A stretch of DNA of 31,498 bases from a virus, in the IMG/VR virus record IMGVR_UViG_3300017697_000060, positions 1-31,498 of that record. One strand, given 5' to 3'. Every line of letters starts with the position of its first letter. The first letter of the stretch is position 1. The notes beneath the pieces are model-generated. The model saw only the letters and a program-made list of their open reading frames with translations, made no database searches and was not told where the DNA came from. Position numbers and translations under genes: made by a program. This document shows positions 1 to 8,156 of this stretch, piece after piece.

Positions 1-2449
1 GATTAACGAAAGACTTATAGATACAGAGGTTGCAGCAGCAGGAAACGGTGGAGCAGGAACTGGAAACCAAGAAGAAGGTTTAATCCTACATCTAGATGCT
101 AATGACGTTGATTCTTATGATGGCGATGGTTCTGTTTGGTACGATATAACTAACTACGAATATAAACCTGCTATAAATGTAAGTGAGCATTTTAATACAG
201 TACTATATAACGGTACAGGAAGTTCGGTTACAGTTGATGCAGGTTTTGCTCCTGATTTAGTATGGTTAAAAAGAAGAGATAGCGGTAATGATAACTACAC
301 TTTAGTCGATACTGTTAGAGGTGCTAACTCTAGGATTTTTAGTACTATAACTGATGGTGAACTTACTAATGGTAATTTTTCATTTAATTCAGATGGAACG
401 TTTAACACTAACGCAGTATCTTCGCAATCAAAATTAGGTGCTAATCACGTTGCTTGGTGTTTTAAAGCAGGTGGTGCAGCAGTATCTAATACAGATGGTG
501 CTACAACATCGCAAGTGAGCGCAAATCAAGATTTAGGGTTTAGTATTGTAAAACATACGGGAACATCTTCTACCACATCAATAGGACACGGCTTAGGTAT
601 TGCGCCCGAACTTATTATTACAAAAAACACAACTGATAGTTCTAATTGGAGTGTTAGCGGTAGCGTAGGCAATTTAGTCTATGGAACTAATAAGATACAA
701 TTGAACACAACTGCTGCTGCTACTAATGACTATAATGAAGTATTATCAGCTAATGGCACAACTTTTACGGCTGGTGGAAGTGGGGAAACTAACGGTAGTG
801 GGGACTCTATTATACACTACTGCTTTGCTTCTAAAAGAGGTGTAAGTAAAGTAGGGAGTTATGAAGGTTCAGGTGCAGCAGGGAATAAAGTCTATACAGG
901 TTTTGAACCTGCTTTTGTGATGGTTAAGGCTACTAATTTTACGGAAAATTGGATAATTTACGACAACAAAAGAAGCACGGATAACCCTAGAAATGAAATA
1001 CTATTGCCTAATTCTGATTTAGCGGAATTAAGTTCAACTAATTATAACATAGATTTTGACGGTGATGGATTTACGATAAATTCATTACAAAATTTTGTAA
1101 ATAGAAATGGCATAAATTACATCTACTACGCAGTAGCTAAAAACACTAACGAAACAAGCTTAATACCAGATACTAATTTAGAACTACATTTAGATGCAGG
1201 AACTTACAGTGGTTCTGGAAACTGGTTAGACTCTAGCGGTAACGGAAACAATGGTACTATAACAGGTGCTACTTGGGAGCAGGAGTTAGGTAATTCTTTT
1301 GATTTTGATGGTAGTAATGATATTATTAAAAATAGCTCTTTAGCTACTGCATTTAGAAGTCAAACTACACTTTCTATCGAGGCTTGGTTTAAAACTTCAG
1401 CAGGTACTGCAAGGCTAACCATTGCTTCCTTTTCTGCTACTGGAGACGCTACTACTGACTTATGGCTTGGTTTTTATGCCAGTACAAATACGTTGGCTTT
1501 TAGAAACACCAACGATGGTGCTAATGTTTTTGATTGTCGTGATATCGGCGGTTCAAATTTAAGAGATGGAAACTGGCATCACGTTGTTTTTACTGCTGAT
1601 TCAGGAGGCACGCATATATATGTAGATGGAGACGAAATTACAGGTTATTCTTTTAATTATGGTTCTGCTTCTACAAATATAGTAATGCCAACAGACTTAA
1701 ATCAATTTAGTATTGGTGGTAATACAGATAGCGGTGGAGACCAATGGTTTATGAATGGTCAAATAGGTCAAGTAAGAGTTTACGATGCAGCCCTAACAGC
1801 AGCACAGGTAAGACAAAACTTTAACTTTACTAAGAATAACTATTCTAATGGGTATAATGGGACTATAAACGGTGCTACTTGGAATTCTGCAGGATATTTT
1901 CAGTTTGATGGTAGTAACGATGAAATAGACTTAACAGCAGTACAACCTTATAGCAGCCAATCAAACCAAACGAACAGTATTAAGTCAATTACAGGATGGG
2001 TTAAGTTAGACACAGGAACTAGAGCTATGCTTTATACAATATCTTCAATTAATAGCTCAAACGATTATTTTAGTTGTCAAATTAGAAATGATAGTAATGG
2101 AGTTTATATGCAAGGTAGAGATGGAGGTTCAACAAATCAATTTACAGACAAAGCAACAAACTCAGCTCCAGATTCTAATTGGCATCACTATGTATTTCAA
2201 ATAGACGGAGATGAGAGAGAGATATATATTGACGGAGTAAAAAGAACCCTAACAAAAGATAATAGAGGTACAGCAACAGATAGTAGTTGGATTTCTTACC
2301 CTAGTTATTTATCATCTGTAAAACATAGAGTCCAAAAAGGTAGAGAGAGTTCAGCTTATTATGGTACTGGTAAAATTAGTAAAGTCAAACATTACACTAG
2401 ACCGTTAACACAAGCAGAAATAACAGCTCTATATAACGAAGGAGAATAA
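1..2449 (+). CDS. Tail fibre with repeated glycine-rich units and two LamG-like domains (5' end just outside window)
   Basis: The frame is open from base 2, and the paralogous gene at 31190 shows that only ATGGC is missing upstream, so 815 of about 817 residues are visible. The N-terminal part has three repeats of the type GTGss..v..GFxPDLVWlK (about bases 215-300, 545-640 and 850-960), typical of phage fibre shafts. Two concanavalin/LamG-like jelly-roll domains follow (about bases 1150-1850 and 1850-2449), each opening with FDGSND and an NGTI.GATW turn, and each containing an NWHH strand and a Y.DG or YIDG strand. The inferred role is carbohydrate binding on the host surface at the tail tip. 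The next gene overlaps by one base (TAATG). The fold assignment is by pattern recognition; the receptor is unknown. Confidence 0.8.
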   Translation, partial: INERLIDTEVAAAGNGGAGTGNQEEGLILHLDANDVDSYDGDGSVWYDITNYEYKPAINVSEHFNTVLYNGTGSSVTVDAGFAPDLVWLKRRDSGNDNYTLVDTVRGANSRIFSTITDGELTNGNFSFNSDGTFNTNAVSSQSKLGANHVAWCFKAGGAAVSNTDGATTSQVSANQDLGFSIVKHTGTSSTTSIGHGLGIAPELIITKNTTDSSNWSVSGSVGNLVYGTNKIQLNTTAAATNDYNEVLSANGTTFTAGGSGETNGSGDSIIHYCFASKRGVSKVGSYEGSGAAGNKVYTGFEPAFVMVKATNFTENWIIYDNKRSTDNPRNEILLPNSDLAELSSTNYNIDFDGDGFTINSLQNFVNRNGINYIYYAVAKNTNETSLIPDTNLELHLDAGTYSGSGNWLDSSGNGNNGTITGATWEQELGNSFDFDGSNDIIKNSSLATAFRSQTTLSIEAWFKTSAGTARLTIASFSATGDATTDLWLGFYASTNTLAFRNTNDGANVFDCRDIGGSNLRDGNWHHVVFTADSGGTHIYVDGDEITGYSFNYGSASTNIVMPTDLNQFSIGGNTDSGGDQWFMNGQIGQVRVYDAALTAAQVRQNFNFTKNNYSNGYNGTINGATWNSAGYFQFDGSNDEIDLTAVQPYSSQSNQTNSIKSITGWVKLDTGTRAMLYTISSINSSNDYFSCQIRNDSNGVYMQGRDGGSTNQFTDKATNSAPDSNWHHYVFQIDGDEREIYIDGVKRTLTKDNRGTATDSSWISYPSYLSSVKHRVQKGRESSAYYGTGKISKVKHYTRPLTQAEITALYNEGE

Positions 2450-2595
2450 TGATACAAGATTTAAAAATATATGCATTGAGTTTATTTAGCCTTTTAACAG
2501 GGTTTAGTGATATTAATCCTGCACTACAATTTATTGTATTAGTGCTAACGATAATATATACATCAATTAACATACATAAAACTAATAAAAAGTGA
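2449..2595 (+). CDS. Small two-helix membrane protein, possible holin component
   Basis: This 48-residue protein starts at the ATG of a TAATG overlap with the fibre gene. It has two hydrophobic stretches, roughly residues 5-20 and 26-42, and a basic tail ending NIHKTNKK. Small size, two membrane helices, a charged C-terminus and a place immediately upstream of the endolysin are what is expected of a holin or spanin-type lysis factor, but no family is recognised. The next gene overlaps its stop (GTGA). Confidence 0.5.
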   Translation: MIQDLKIYALSLFSLLTGFSDINPALQFIVLVLTIIYTSINIHKTNKK

Positions 2596-2960
2596 AGAAG
2601 AGAGATTTAATTCATTACTGTGGAGCAGCGGGTATTTTTATAATGGTAGTATTATTATTGTTATATTTAGCTAATAATTCAATTCCTGCCGAGAATAAAG
2701 ATATATTTGTATCTATTACAGGAATGATAGTTGGTAGTTTATCTGTAGTTATATATGCTATTATAGGGCGTAATCCAGATGAAGTAGCACAATTACAATC
2801 TAAAGTAGAGTCTCAGCAAAAGCATATAGATATGCTAGTAGAACAGAAAGATGCCTACGAAAAGCAAATGATAACTTTGCAATCTGACATTATAGATAAA
2901 TTATCTTTAGCAGGTACAGTAGCTTTTGATTCTATATTTGATTTAAAAAACAAAAAATAA
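2592..2960 (+). CDS. Membrane protein with two TM helices and C-terminal coiled coil, lysis module
   Basis: 122 residues from a GTG start overlapping the previous stop. Two hydrophobic segments (about residues 11-28 and 40-60) are followed by a cytoplasmic-looking coiled coil (about 65-100, rich in Q, K and E). It sits one base before the endolysin gene, so a role in lysis (holin, antiholin or anchor) is inferred. No specific family is recognised. No ATG start lies close by in frame, and the GTG is strongly favoured by the GTGA overlap. Confidence 0.6.
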   Translation: MKKRDLIHYCGAAGIFIMVVLLLLYLANNSIPAENKDIFVSITGMIVGSLSVVIYAIIGRNPDEVAQLQSKVESQQKHIDMLVEQKDAYEKQMITLQSDIIDKLSLAGTVAFDSIFDLKNKK

Positions 2961-2961
2961 A

Positions 2962-3315
2962 ATGAAATATTTTGATATATCCGAATTTGATTCCCCAGAT
3001 GAAGTTGGTAGTGGTTCTCGTATGCAGCCTTCTACTTTACAAATGCTCGACAATGCACGTGAAATTGCAGGGATTCCCTTTAAAATCAACTCGGGATTCA
3101 GAACAAAGTCTCATAATGCGTATATCGGAGGAGCTAAATTATCATCACACTTGTATGGATATGCGGTTGACATCCATTGTACCGATTCAAGAAGAAGAGC
3201 AATCATACTTAATGCACTCCGTGAGGTCGGATTTACAAGATTCGGAGTTGCAGACACCTTCATACATACAGATAACGACCCCGATAAAGACCAGAATGTT
3301 TTGTGGCTCTATTAG
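2962..3315 (+). CDS. Endolysin, zinc peptidase M15 family (D-Ala-D-Ala carboxypeptidase type)
   Basis: 117 residues. It carries the M15 signature SSHLYGYAVDI, with likely zinc ligands His63 and Asp70, and a third ligand His102 in FIHTD. The SGFRT motif (residues 44-48) is typical of the substrate side of the family. Known M15_3-type phage proteins cut peptide cross-links in peptidoglycan and are about this length, so the gene looks complete. There is no signal peptide, so export would need a holin; membrane-protein genes flank it on both sides. A second open frame at 2972-3349 lies inside it and looks like a shadow. Confidence 0.88.
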   Translation: MKYFDISEFDSPDEVGSGSRMQPSTLQMLDNAREIAGIPFKINSGFRTKSHNAYIGGAKLSSHLYGYAVDIHCTDSRRRAIILNALREVGFTRFGVADTFIHTDNDPDKDQNVLWLY

Positions 3316-3341
3316 TTGTACTGCGGGTAACACTTTAGAAT

Positions 3342-3758
3342 ATGAGTAAAAAGAAGTTTAAAGATACTAAGGTAGGTCAATTTCTTCTTGAAAAGATTCC
3401 AGATGTTGTTGGGTCTTTAGCAGGAGATACACCAGTAGGAAACGTTATAAGAACTTTAATAGGTGGTTCTGAATTAAGTGAAGCAGATAAACAAATAGCA
3501 CTTAAAAAACTAGAACAAGAAATACACGAGTTTGACGGAATAACTAAAAGATGGGTTGCAGATTCATCTTCAAATAGTTGGTTAGCGCAAAATGTAAGAC
3601 CACTTACTCTAGTATTTTTAACAATAGCTTTTGTGACAGGATGGGCATATCAATTAGAAGAGTTGCAAGTAGTAAAAGAATTATTAACAATAGTCTTTAT
3701 AGGGTACTTTGGTTCACGAGGTGCTGAAAAGATTATGGGTAACAATAAACACAAATGA
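3342..3758 (+). CDS. Holin-like protein of the 3TM gene-transfer-agent holin family
   Basis: 138 residues. The N-terminal half is amphipathic and charged. The motif RWVADSSSNSWLAQNVRPLT (residues 69-88) is typical of the GTA_holin_3TM family, where it directly precedes the membrane segments. Two hydrophobic segments follow, about residues 87-103 and 111-125. The gene lies just downstream of the endolysin, which supports a lysis role. The family name is from recognition of the motif; the holin function is established for few members. Confidence 0.75.
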   Translation: MSKKKFKDTKVGQFLLEKIPDVVGSLAGDTPVGNVIRTLIGGSELSEADKQIALKKLEQEIHEFDGITKRWVADSSSNSWLAQNVRPLTLVFLTIAFVTGWAYQLEELQVVKELLTIVFIGYFGSRGAEKIMGNNKHK

Positions 3759-3881
3759 CAAAAAGATACTTCAAAAGGTACTTTGTAAGACCGATTCGTT
3801 AATAAATTAAATATTTATTTTATTGATTTTGTCAAAAAAAAAGTCGAAATTTACGGAAAGGTTTATGAATATAAAAACAAT

Positions 3882-4118
3882 ATGAAAGAAGATATAAAGG
3901 AAACGGCAAGAAGAATAGCTACTGATTTTGCTAAAAGTATTAAAGAAAGAACAGATGAACTTTTAAAATTAGATTGTAATCTTTATACAAATCTAGGTTC
4001 AGATTCAACAGAAGAAGAAAAAAAAGAAGTAAAAAAAAATTCTAAATTTATTTACCAATCAATAAAAGGAATTGATGAAACAACAGGAAAACTTTTACTT
4101 GTTGCATTAGATAAATAA
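3882..4118 (+). CDS. Small acidic/lysine-rich hypothetical protein
   Basis: 78 residues, highly charged and mostly helical in appearance, with a run of E and K around residues 44-53. No domain is recognised. It follows a 79-base AT-rich spacer in which I found no convincing terminator or promoter, and it ends three bases before the NinG-like gene, so it probably shares its transcript. Confidence 0.6.
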   Translation: MKEDIKETARRIATDFAKSIKERTDELLKLDCNLYTNLGSDSTEEEKKEVKKNSKFIYQSIKGIDETTGKLLLVALDK

Positions 4119-4121
4119 AAA

Positions 4122-4517
4122 ATGGGTAAATCTAAAAAGCCTACTAGAAGTAAACTTATTAAAAAACTTGATGTAGTATTTAGTCAATGGGTACGTTTAA
4201 GTAATTCAGATAGTAAAGGAAACTGTACTTGTGTTACTTGTGGTAAAGTAGGACATTGGAAAACAGGAGGTATTCAAGCAGGGCATTTTATGAGTAGAAA
4301 ACATTACTCTACTAGATGGGATGAAAGAAATGTAAAACCTCAATGTGTAGGTTGTAATATGTTTAAAGCAGGAGAACAATATAAATACAGTTTATATCTT
4401 GGTAATAACTTATCAGAAGAACTACATTTAAAAAGTCAAGAAATATGTAAATTTACATCAGTTGAATTAGAAGAAATGATTCTTCATTATAGCTCTTTAG
4501 TAAAGAAACTTTCTTAA
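4122..4517 (+). CDS. ninG: NinG/Rap-like recombination protein
   Basis: 131 residues. It matches the lambda NinG (Rap, recombination adept with plasmid) family: a CTCVTCG cysteine cluster (Cys35, 37, 40), the core motif AGHFMSRKHYSTRWDERNV (residues 53-71), then CVGCN (Cys75, 78), giving an HNH-like zinc-bound nuclease fold. In lambda, Rap resolves branched recombination intermediates such as Holliday junctions and D-loops. Here it lies just upstream of the ERF annealing gene but is separated from it by a terminator and a promoter. It is shorter than lambda NinG, as is common in Bacteroidetes phages. Confidence 0.85.
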   Translation: MGKSKKPTRSKLIKKLDVVFSQWVRLSNSDSKGNCTCVTCGKVGHWKTGGIQAGHFMSRKHYSTRWDERNVKPQCVGCNMFKAGEQYKYSLYLGNNLSEELHLKSQEICKFTSVELEEMILHYSSLVKKLS

Positions 4518-4546
4518 TTCTCTTATCATAATTGTTTGTTCATAAG

Positions 4547-4576
4547 AAGGGTTACATTAATTTGTAGCCCTTTTTT
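4547..4576 (+). terminator. Intrinsic terminator after ninG
   Basis: The arms AAGGGTTACA (4547-4556) and TGTAGCCCTT (4563-4572) form a 10-base-pair stem with one G-U pair and a 6-base loop, followed by a T tract to 4576. Confidence 0.85.
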
Positions 4577-4606
4577 GATTATATTCAAAATTATTTTATA
4601 TATTTG
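4575..4606 (+). promoter_or_regulatory. Bacteroidetes-type housekeeping promoter for the ERF/replication genes
   Basis: TTG at 4575-4577, a 21-base spacer, and TATATTTG at 4599-4606 match the known Bacteroidetes -33/-7 consensus (TTG and TAnnTTTG). It begins in the T tract of the preceding terminator and lies 24 bases before the ATG at 4630. This would be an early promoter read by the host sigma factor. Confidence 0.7.
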
Positions 4607-4629
4607 CGTATAACTTTTAAACAAATGAT

Positions 4630-5151
4630 ATGAGTAAACAAATTTCAATTAACGAAAAGCTGTTTAATTTACAGCAAGAAATCGGAACTATTAGCAAAGA
4701 TGCTAAGAACCCTTTTTACAAGTCGAAGTATTTCGACATTAATTCACTAATTAACCAACTTCAGCCCCTCTTAAAGAAACATAGGCTACTGTTATTACAA
4801 CCTATAGAGGACGATTTAGTTTATTCTAAATTAATATGTATTGACGGAACAGGAGGGGTTTTAAGTGGTTTAAAGTTACCAGAGTTAAATGACCCACAGA
4901 AACTAGGTAGTGCTATAACTTATTACAGACGCTATACACTAGCAAGTTTATTAGGACTACAAGCTGTTGATGACGATGCAAACCTTAGTAGTGGTAAAGT
5001 AGATTCAGAAGTAGAAAAGAAGTGGTTAAACACTAACACACCAGAGTACACTAAAGCAATAGAGTATTTACAAGGTGGTGGTAGCTTAGATGCTATTAAG
5101 ACAAAATACAAGGTATCTAAAAAAATTGCAGATGAACTTGCAAAACTGTAA
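4630..5151 (+). CDS. erf: ERF-family single-strand annealing protein
   Basis: 173 residues. The N-terminal and central part (about 5-118) fits the ERF superfamily: NPFYKSKYFDINSL near residues 27-40 and GSAITYYRRYTLASLLGLQA at 93-112, followed by DDDAN. ERF proteins anneal complementary single strands during recombination and phage DNA circularisation or repair. The C-terminal 40 residues form a small helical domain. Partners in this window are the RecE-like exonuclease at 9080 and the SSB-like protein directly downstream. Confidence 0.88.
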   Translation: MSKQISINEKLFNLQQEIGTISKDAKNPFYKSKYFDINSLINQLQPLLKKHRLLLLQPIEDDLVYSKLICIDGTGGVLSGLKLPELNDPQKLGSAITYYRRYTLASLLGLQAVDDDANLSSGKVDSEVEKKWLNTNTPEYTKAIEYLQGGGSLDAIKTKYKVSKKIADELAKL

Positions 5152-5204
5152 AATAAAAAGAGTATATTTAATAACTAATTATAAACAATTTAAAGTAAAA
5201 ATTT

Positions 5205-5513
5205 ATGGCAAACACAACAGCAATTTTATCGGGTTCAATAGACTTGGAATCGATAGACAAAAGTAAACTAGCAAAAGGTAAGTACTTAAACTTTGATATT
5301 CTTTTAAGTGACGAAAGTAAGTACGGAAACAATGGATGGATTGTACAGTCTCAAACAAAAGAAGAAAGGGAAGCAAAGACTCCTAAGACATCTTTAGGTA
5401 ATGGAGGTGTAAGATGGATAAACCCAGACTCAACTATTGTAGTAGCTGAAAAAGATACCGAAGTAACAAACAAGGTACAAAACGAGGCAAGAGAAGTAGA
5501 CTTGCCATTTTAA
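5205..5513 (+). CDS. Putative single-stranded-DNA-binding protein with SSB-like C-terminal tip
   Basis: 102 residues. It ends in REVDLPF, an acidic-hydrophobic tip like the DDDIPF peptide by which bacterial SSB recruits partner proteins. The body (about residues 20-85) is beta-rich and alternates charged and aromatic residues, compatible with an OB fold, though no canonical SSB motif is seen. It lies between the ERF gene and the replication ATPase and is closed by a strong terminator. The SSB role is inferred from tail and context. Confidence 0.6.
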   Translation: MANTTAILSGSIDLESIDKSKLAKGKYLNFDILLSDESKYGNNGWIVQSQTKEEREAKTPKTSLGNGGVRWINPDSTIVVAEKDTEVTNKVQNEAREVDLPF

Positions 5514-5519
5514 TTCAAT

Positions 5520-5544
5520 AGGGGGCTAACAACCCCCTTTTTTT
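5520..5544 (+). terminator. Intrinsic terminator after SSB-like gene
   Basis: GGGGG (5521-5525), a 7-base loop, CCCCC (5533-5537), then seven T residues (5538-5544). The stem is short but all G-C and stands out in AT-rich DNA. Genes downstream start at 5557, so read-through or partial termination is likely. Confidence 0.8.
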
Positions 5545-5556
5545 ATACAAACATAT

Positions 5557-5706
5557 ATGAGACCATTAAAATTAAGTAAAAATGATGAGATGCCAGCTGA
5601 CTTTTGGAACTATAAAGTAAATCCAATAGTAGGTTTTTATTTAGAACCACAACACAAAAACAGCGAAAAGAAGTATGGTTTAACACCAATTACAGTAGAA
5701 CAATGA
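5557..5706 (+). CDS. Small hypothetical protein preceding the replication ATPase
   Basis: 49 residues, beginning MRPLKLSKND and ending ITVEQ, with an aromatic central part (DFWNYKVNPIVGFYLEP). The stop overlaps the ATG of the ATPase gene (ATGA), which supports translation. No family is recognised. Confidence 0.6.
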   Translation: MRPLKLSKNDEMPADFWNYKVNPIVGFYLEPQHKNSEKKYGLTPITVEQ

Positions 5707-6620
5707 TAGCAAGAGCAAGTGATATTGAAAAGAGAATACTAGACGTAAAATACGGAAGAGTAAAGGAAGGGCTTAAAATGGATATACCCGAAATTGACGA
5801 GTATATAAGATTTAAGCATTCTTCTTTTAATTTATTAATAGGACACGCAAACGTAGGTAAGACGACTGTTATGAGCTATTTATTTACTGTATGGGCTATA
5901 AAACACAAGTTAAAGTTTTTAATATGGAGTAGTGAAAATACACCACAAAGTATTGTAAGAAAAATAATAGAGTTTAAAATGGGTAAGGCTATTCAAATAG
6001 CTACTGATACAGAAATAAATAAAGCAGTTAAATGGTGCGACATACATTTTAAAGTAATTGACGTAGAAGATTTGATTACATATAAAGAACTTTTAAAACA
6101 GGCGTCAGAAATTAAAGATGCTTGGGATTATGATTGTTTCTTAGTTGACCCGTATAACTCACTTAAAAAAGATGCACAACTATTAAGACAGGTTGGAGGG
6201 CACGAATATGATTACCAGGTAGCTTCCGAATTTAGATTGTTTGCTAAAAAAAGAGAAATAGCATTATATTTAAATTGTCACGGAGTAACAGATGCTTTAA
6301 GAAGAACCCATCCAAGTGGACACGAATACGAATTTTTACCACAACCTTTAGGATTAGCAGGAGTTGAAGGAGGCGGTAAATGGGGAAACCGAGCCGACGA
6401 TGTGTATTCTATTATGCGTTACACTTCTCATCCTAGTGAATGGATGTTTTCACACCTACACGTTTTGAAGGTTAAAGAAACAGAAACTGGAGGTAGATGC
6501 ACACCGTTTGAGCAACCTGTTAAATTAAGAATGACTAAAAATAATGTAGGTTTTGAATTTTTAGGAAAAGATATAATTCATAGTAAAAAAAGCGATATAA
6601 ACGAAATACTTAAATTTTAA
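5703..6620 (+). CDS. RecA/DnaB-fold replication ATPase (AAA_25-like, probable helicase)
   Basis: 305 residues. Walker A is GHANVGKT (residues 47-54) and Walker B is FLVDP (146-150), with the ENTP segment at 79-82 and a later YLNCHGV strand (189-195) that suits a sensor motif. A Gly-rich stretch with GGKWGNRADDV (224-233) resembles the DNA-binding loop of DnaB/KaiC-type ATPases. There is no primase or zinc domain, so it is a minimal RepA/DnaB-like hexameric helicase or a loader. It is translationally coupled to the small gene upstream. Confidence 0.78.
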   Translation: MIARASDIEKRILDVKYGRVKEGLKMDIPEIDEYIRFKHSSFNLLIGHANVGKTTVMSYLFTVWAIKHKLKFLIWSSENTPQSIVRKIIEFKMGKAIQIATDTEINKAVKWCDIHFKVIDVEDLITYKELLKQASEIKDAWDYDCFLVDPYNSLKKDAQLLRQVGGHEYDYQVASEFRLFAKKREIALYLNCHGVTDALRRTHPSGHEYEFLPQPLGLAGVEGGGKWGNRADDVYSIMRYTSHPSEWMFSHLHVLKVKETETGGRCTPFEQPVKLRMTKNNVGFEFLGKDIIHSKKSDINEILKF

Positions 6621-6623
6621 AAT

Positions 6624-6845
6624 ATGGTAACAACAATAGTATTATTAATAGCATTAGCATTAGTTTTTTTCCTTATAGGTCAGTTAATTGATGCTGAGAT
6701 AGTAATTTCTCCTTTCATTGGTCTTGTTTTCGGTGCTTTGTATTCTGTACAGAATTATGAAGAAATAGGAGAAAACTATAAAGAACATACCTTACAATGC
6801 TGTATAGGTTTTATTAGTCTTACTGTTGTATGGTTAGAGGAGTAG
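6624..6845 (+). CDS. Small membrane protein
   Basis: 73 residues with two hydrophobic segments at about residues 3-20 and 26-42, and a further weakly hydrophobic C-terminus. Its 3' end overlaps the start of the sigma-factor gene by 16 bases. The function is unknown, and placement among replication genes offers no clear clue. Confidence 0.6.
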   Translation: MVTTIVLLIALALVFFLIGQLIDAEIVISPFIGLVFGALYSVQNYEEIGENYKEHTLQCCIGFISLTVVWLEE

Positions 6846-7378
6846 ACTGGTTAAATATAGTTGCTGCACAACACAAAGACTGGATTAAAATAGTAGAGGG
6901 TTTTGGGGAACGTAATTATCAAGAAGATATTGTACAAGAAGCATATATTAATTTAGTAAAGTATGCAGAACCTTACAGAATTATCAAAGATGGCAAAATA
7001 GTAAGAGGGTATATGTATTTTACTTTAAGAAATATTTGGTTGCAGTATCTTAGGTCAAAAAAGAAGATTACTAAAATTAGTATAGATGATGAAGAAAATT
7101 TATATCAATTACCACAAGTAGACAACTTAGAAGAACAAGAAGCGTTCTATAAAATTTGTAAAGCTATTGATGATATTTCAGACGATTGGGATTGGTACGA
7201 CAGAAAGTTATTTAAACTATATAGAGATACAGATTTAAGTATTAGGAAAATAGCTAAAGAAACTAATATAAGTTGGGTATCTATATTTAACACGTTAAAG
7301 AATTGTAAGAACGAAATAAAAGAAAAGTTAAACGAAGATTACGAAGATTATAAAAACGAGGACTATGACAGAATTTAA
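6830..7378 (+). CDS. Phage-encoded sigma-70-family RNA polymerase sigma factor
   Basis: 182 residues with the two-domain layout of ECF-size sigma factors. Region 2 (about residues 27-80) contains EDIVQEAYINLVKY and the helix YMYFTLRNIWLQYLR, which would hold the -10 recognition surface. Region 4 (about 120-167) ends in a helix-turn-helix, SIRKIAKETNISWVSIFNTL. The tail is very acidic with DYEDY repeats. Its likely role is to redirect host RNA polymerase to phage late promoters; the five matching sites at 12932, 15476, 23612, 24916 and 27168 are candidates. It overlaps both neighbouring genes. A transposase or repressor HTH is less likely because both conserved sigma regions are present in order. 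Confidence 0.78.
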   Translation: MVRGVDWLNIVAAQHKDWIKIVEGFGERNYQEDIVQEAYINLVKYAEPYRIIKDGKIVRGYMYFTLRNIWLQYLRSKKKITKISIDDEENLYQLPQVDNLEEQEAFYKICKAIDDISDDWDWYDRKLFKLYRDTDLSIRKIAKETNISWVSIFNTLKNCKNEIKEKLNEDYEDYKNEDYDRI

Positions 7379-7775
7379 AGGAGACAAAAGAAGCAAAGCC
7401 TATAAGGAATGGAAAAAGAACCACGAGAAAGCAAGTAGTGGTTTAGGAGATACTGTAGAGAAAATAACTAAAGCTACAGGAATTAAGAAGGCAGTAAAGT
7501 TTTTAGCAGGAGAAGATTGTGGATGTGATGCAAGACAAGAGAAATTAAATTCTTTGTTTTCATATCAAAAACCAAACTGTTTAACTGAATATGAGTTTAA
7601 TTATTTACAGCCATTAATAGGAAAACTTAATACAGTAAACCCTACACAACAAAAAGAGTTGTTAGATATCTACAATAGAGTATTTAATGACAATAGAACT
7701 TTAACTGGTTGCAGTACCTGTTTTTTAAATGGAGTATGGAAAAAGTTAGAAGCGGTTTTTAACGAATATAAATAA
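7365..7775 (+). CDS. Conserved flavophage-type protein with cysteine pairs
   Basis: 136 residues. A basic N-terminus is followed by GLGDTVEKITKATGIKKAVK (residues 26-45), then GEDCGCDARQEKLN with CxC, and later GCSTCF with CxxC. The pattern recurs, as I remember it, in many Bacteroidetes phage proteins, but I know no function. Two cysteine pairs about 60 residues apart could bind zinc. The first 14 bases overlap the sigma gene. Confidence 0.65.
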   Translation: MTEFKGDKRSKAYKEWKKNHEKASSGLGDTVEKITKATGIKKAVKFLAGEDCGCDARQEKLNSLFSYQKPNCLTEYEFNYLQPLIGKLNTVNPTQQKELLDIYNRVFNDNRTLTGCSTCFLNGVWKKLEAVFNEYK

Positions 7776-8156
7776 TTGAAGGAATTAGATTTATTTAAGT
7801 ATTTAGAAGATTGCTGCTATAATGATTTGGTTAAGGCAAAAAATCAGTTAAGTCGCTGGGATTGTTATTCTCAAAAAAGTAAACATAGAATAGAATTAAA
7901 ATGTAGAAGCAAACATTACGACACTCTTCTTATAGAAAAAAAGAAGTTTGATGCTATGATTAATGAATGTAAGGATAGGGAGGATATTCCTATTTATATT
8001 AATTCTACTCCACAGGGTATATTCAGATTTAATTTATATATTGTAAAACCAAAATGGGAAATACAATATCACAACAGAACAACACAATTTAATTCAACAG
8101 GTAAAATACCTAAAGAGATAGCAATGTTATCAGTTAAAGACGCAGAAATATTATGA
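7776..8156 (+). CDS. Putative PD-(D/E)XK nuclease
   Basis: 126 residues from a TTG start immediately after the preceding stop; the next in-frame ATG would cut off the first 50 residues. The segment WDCYSQKSKHRIELKCR (residues 28-44) has the spacing of a PD-(D/E)XK core (Asp29, Glu40-x-Lys42), followed by a YDTLLIEKKKFD helix and a beta hairpin YINSTPQGIFRFNL. Holliday-junction-resolvase or VRR-like nucleases use this fold. The first catalytic acid is uncertain, so the nuclease call is moderate. Its stop overlaps the next start (ATGA). Confidence 0.55.
   Translation: MKELDLFKYLEDCCYNDLVKAKNQLSRWDCYSQKSKHRIELKCRSKHYDTLLIEKKKFDAMINECKDREDIPIYINSTPQGIFRFNLYIVKPKWEIQYHNRTTQFNSTGKIPKEIAMLSVKDAEIL

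Noticed and set aside
2972-3349. A 125-codon plus-strand frame overlapping the endolysin
   Set aside because: The endolysin frame has a full zinc-peptidase signature, and the alternative frame shows none.
3755-3802. A 15-codon frame (MTKRYFKRYFVRPIR) overlapping the holin-like gene end
   Set aside because: It is too short to judge, and its basic composition alone is not evidence of translation.
3803-3881. Possible promoter TGATTTTG (3824-3831) in the spacer before the gene at 3882
   Set aside because: It mismatches TAnnTTTG and has no TTG about 19 bases upstream.
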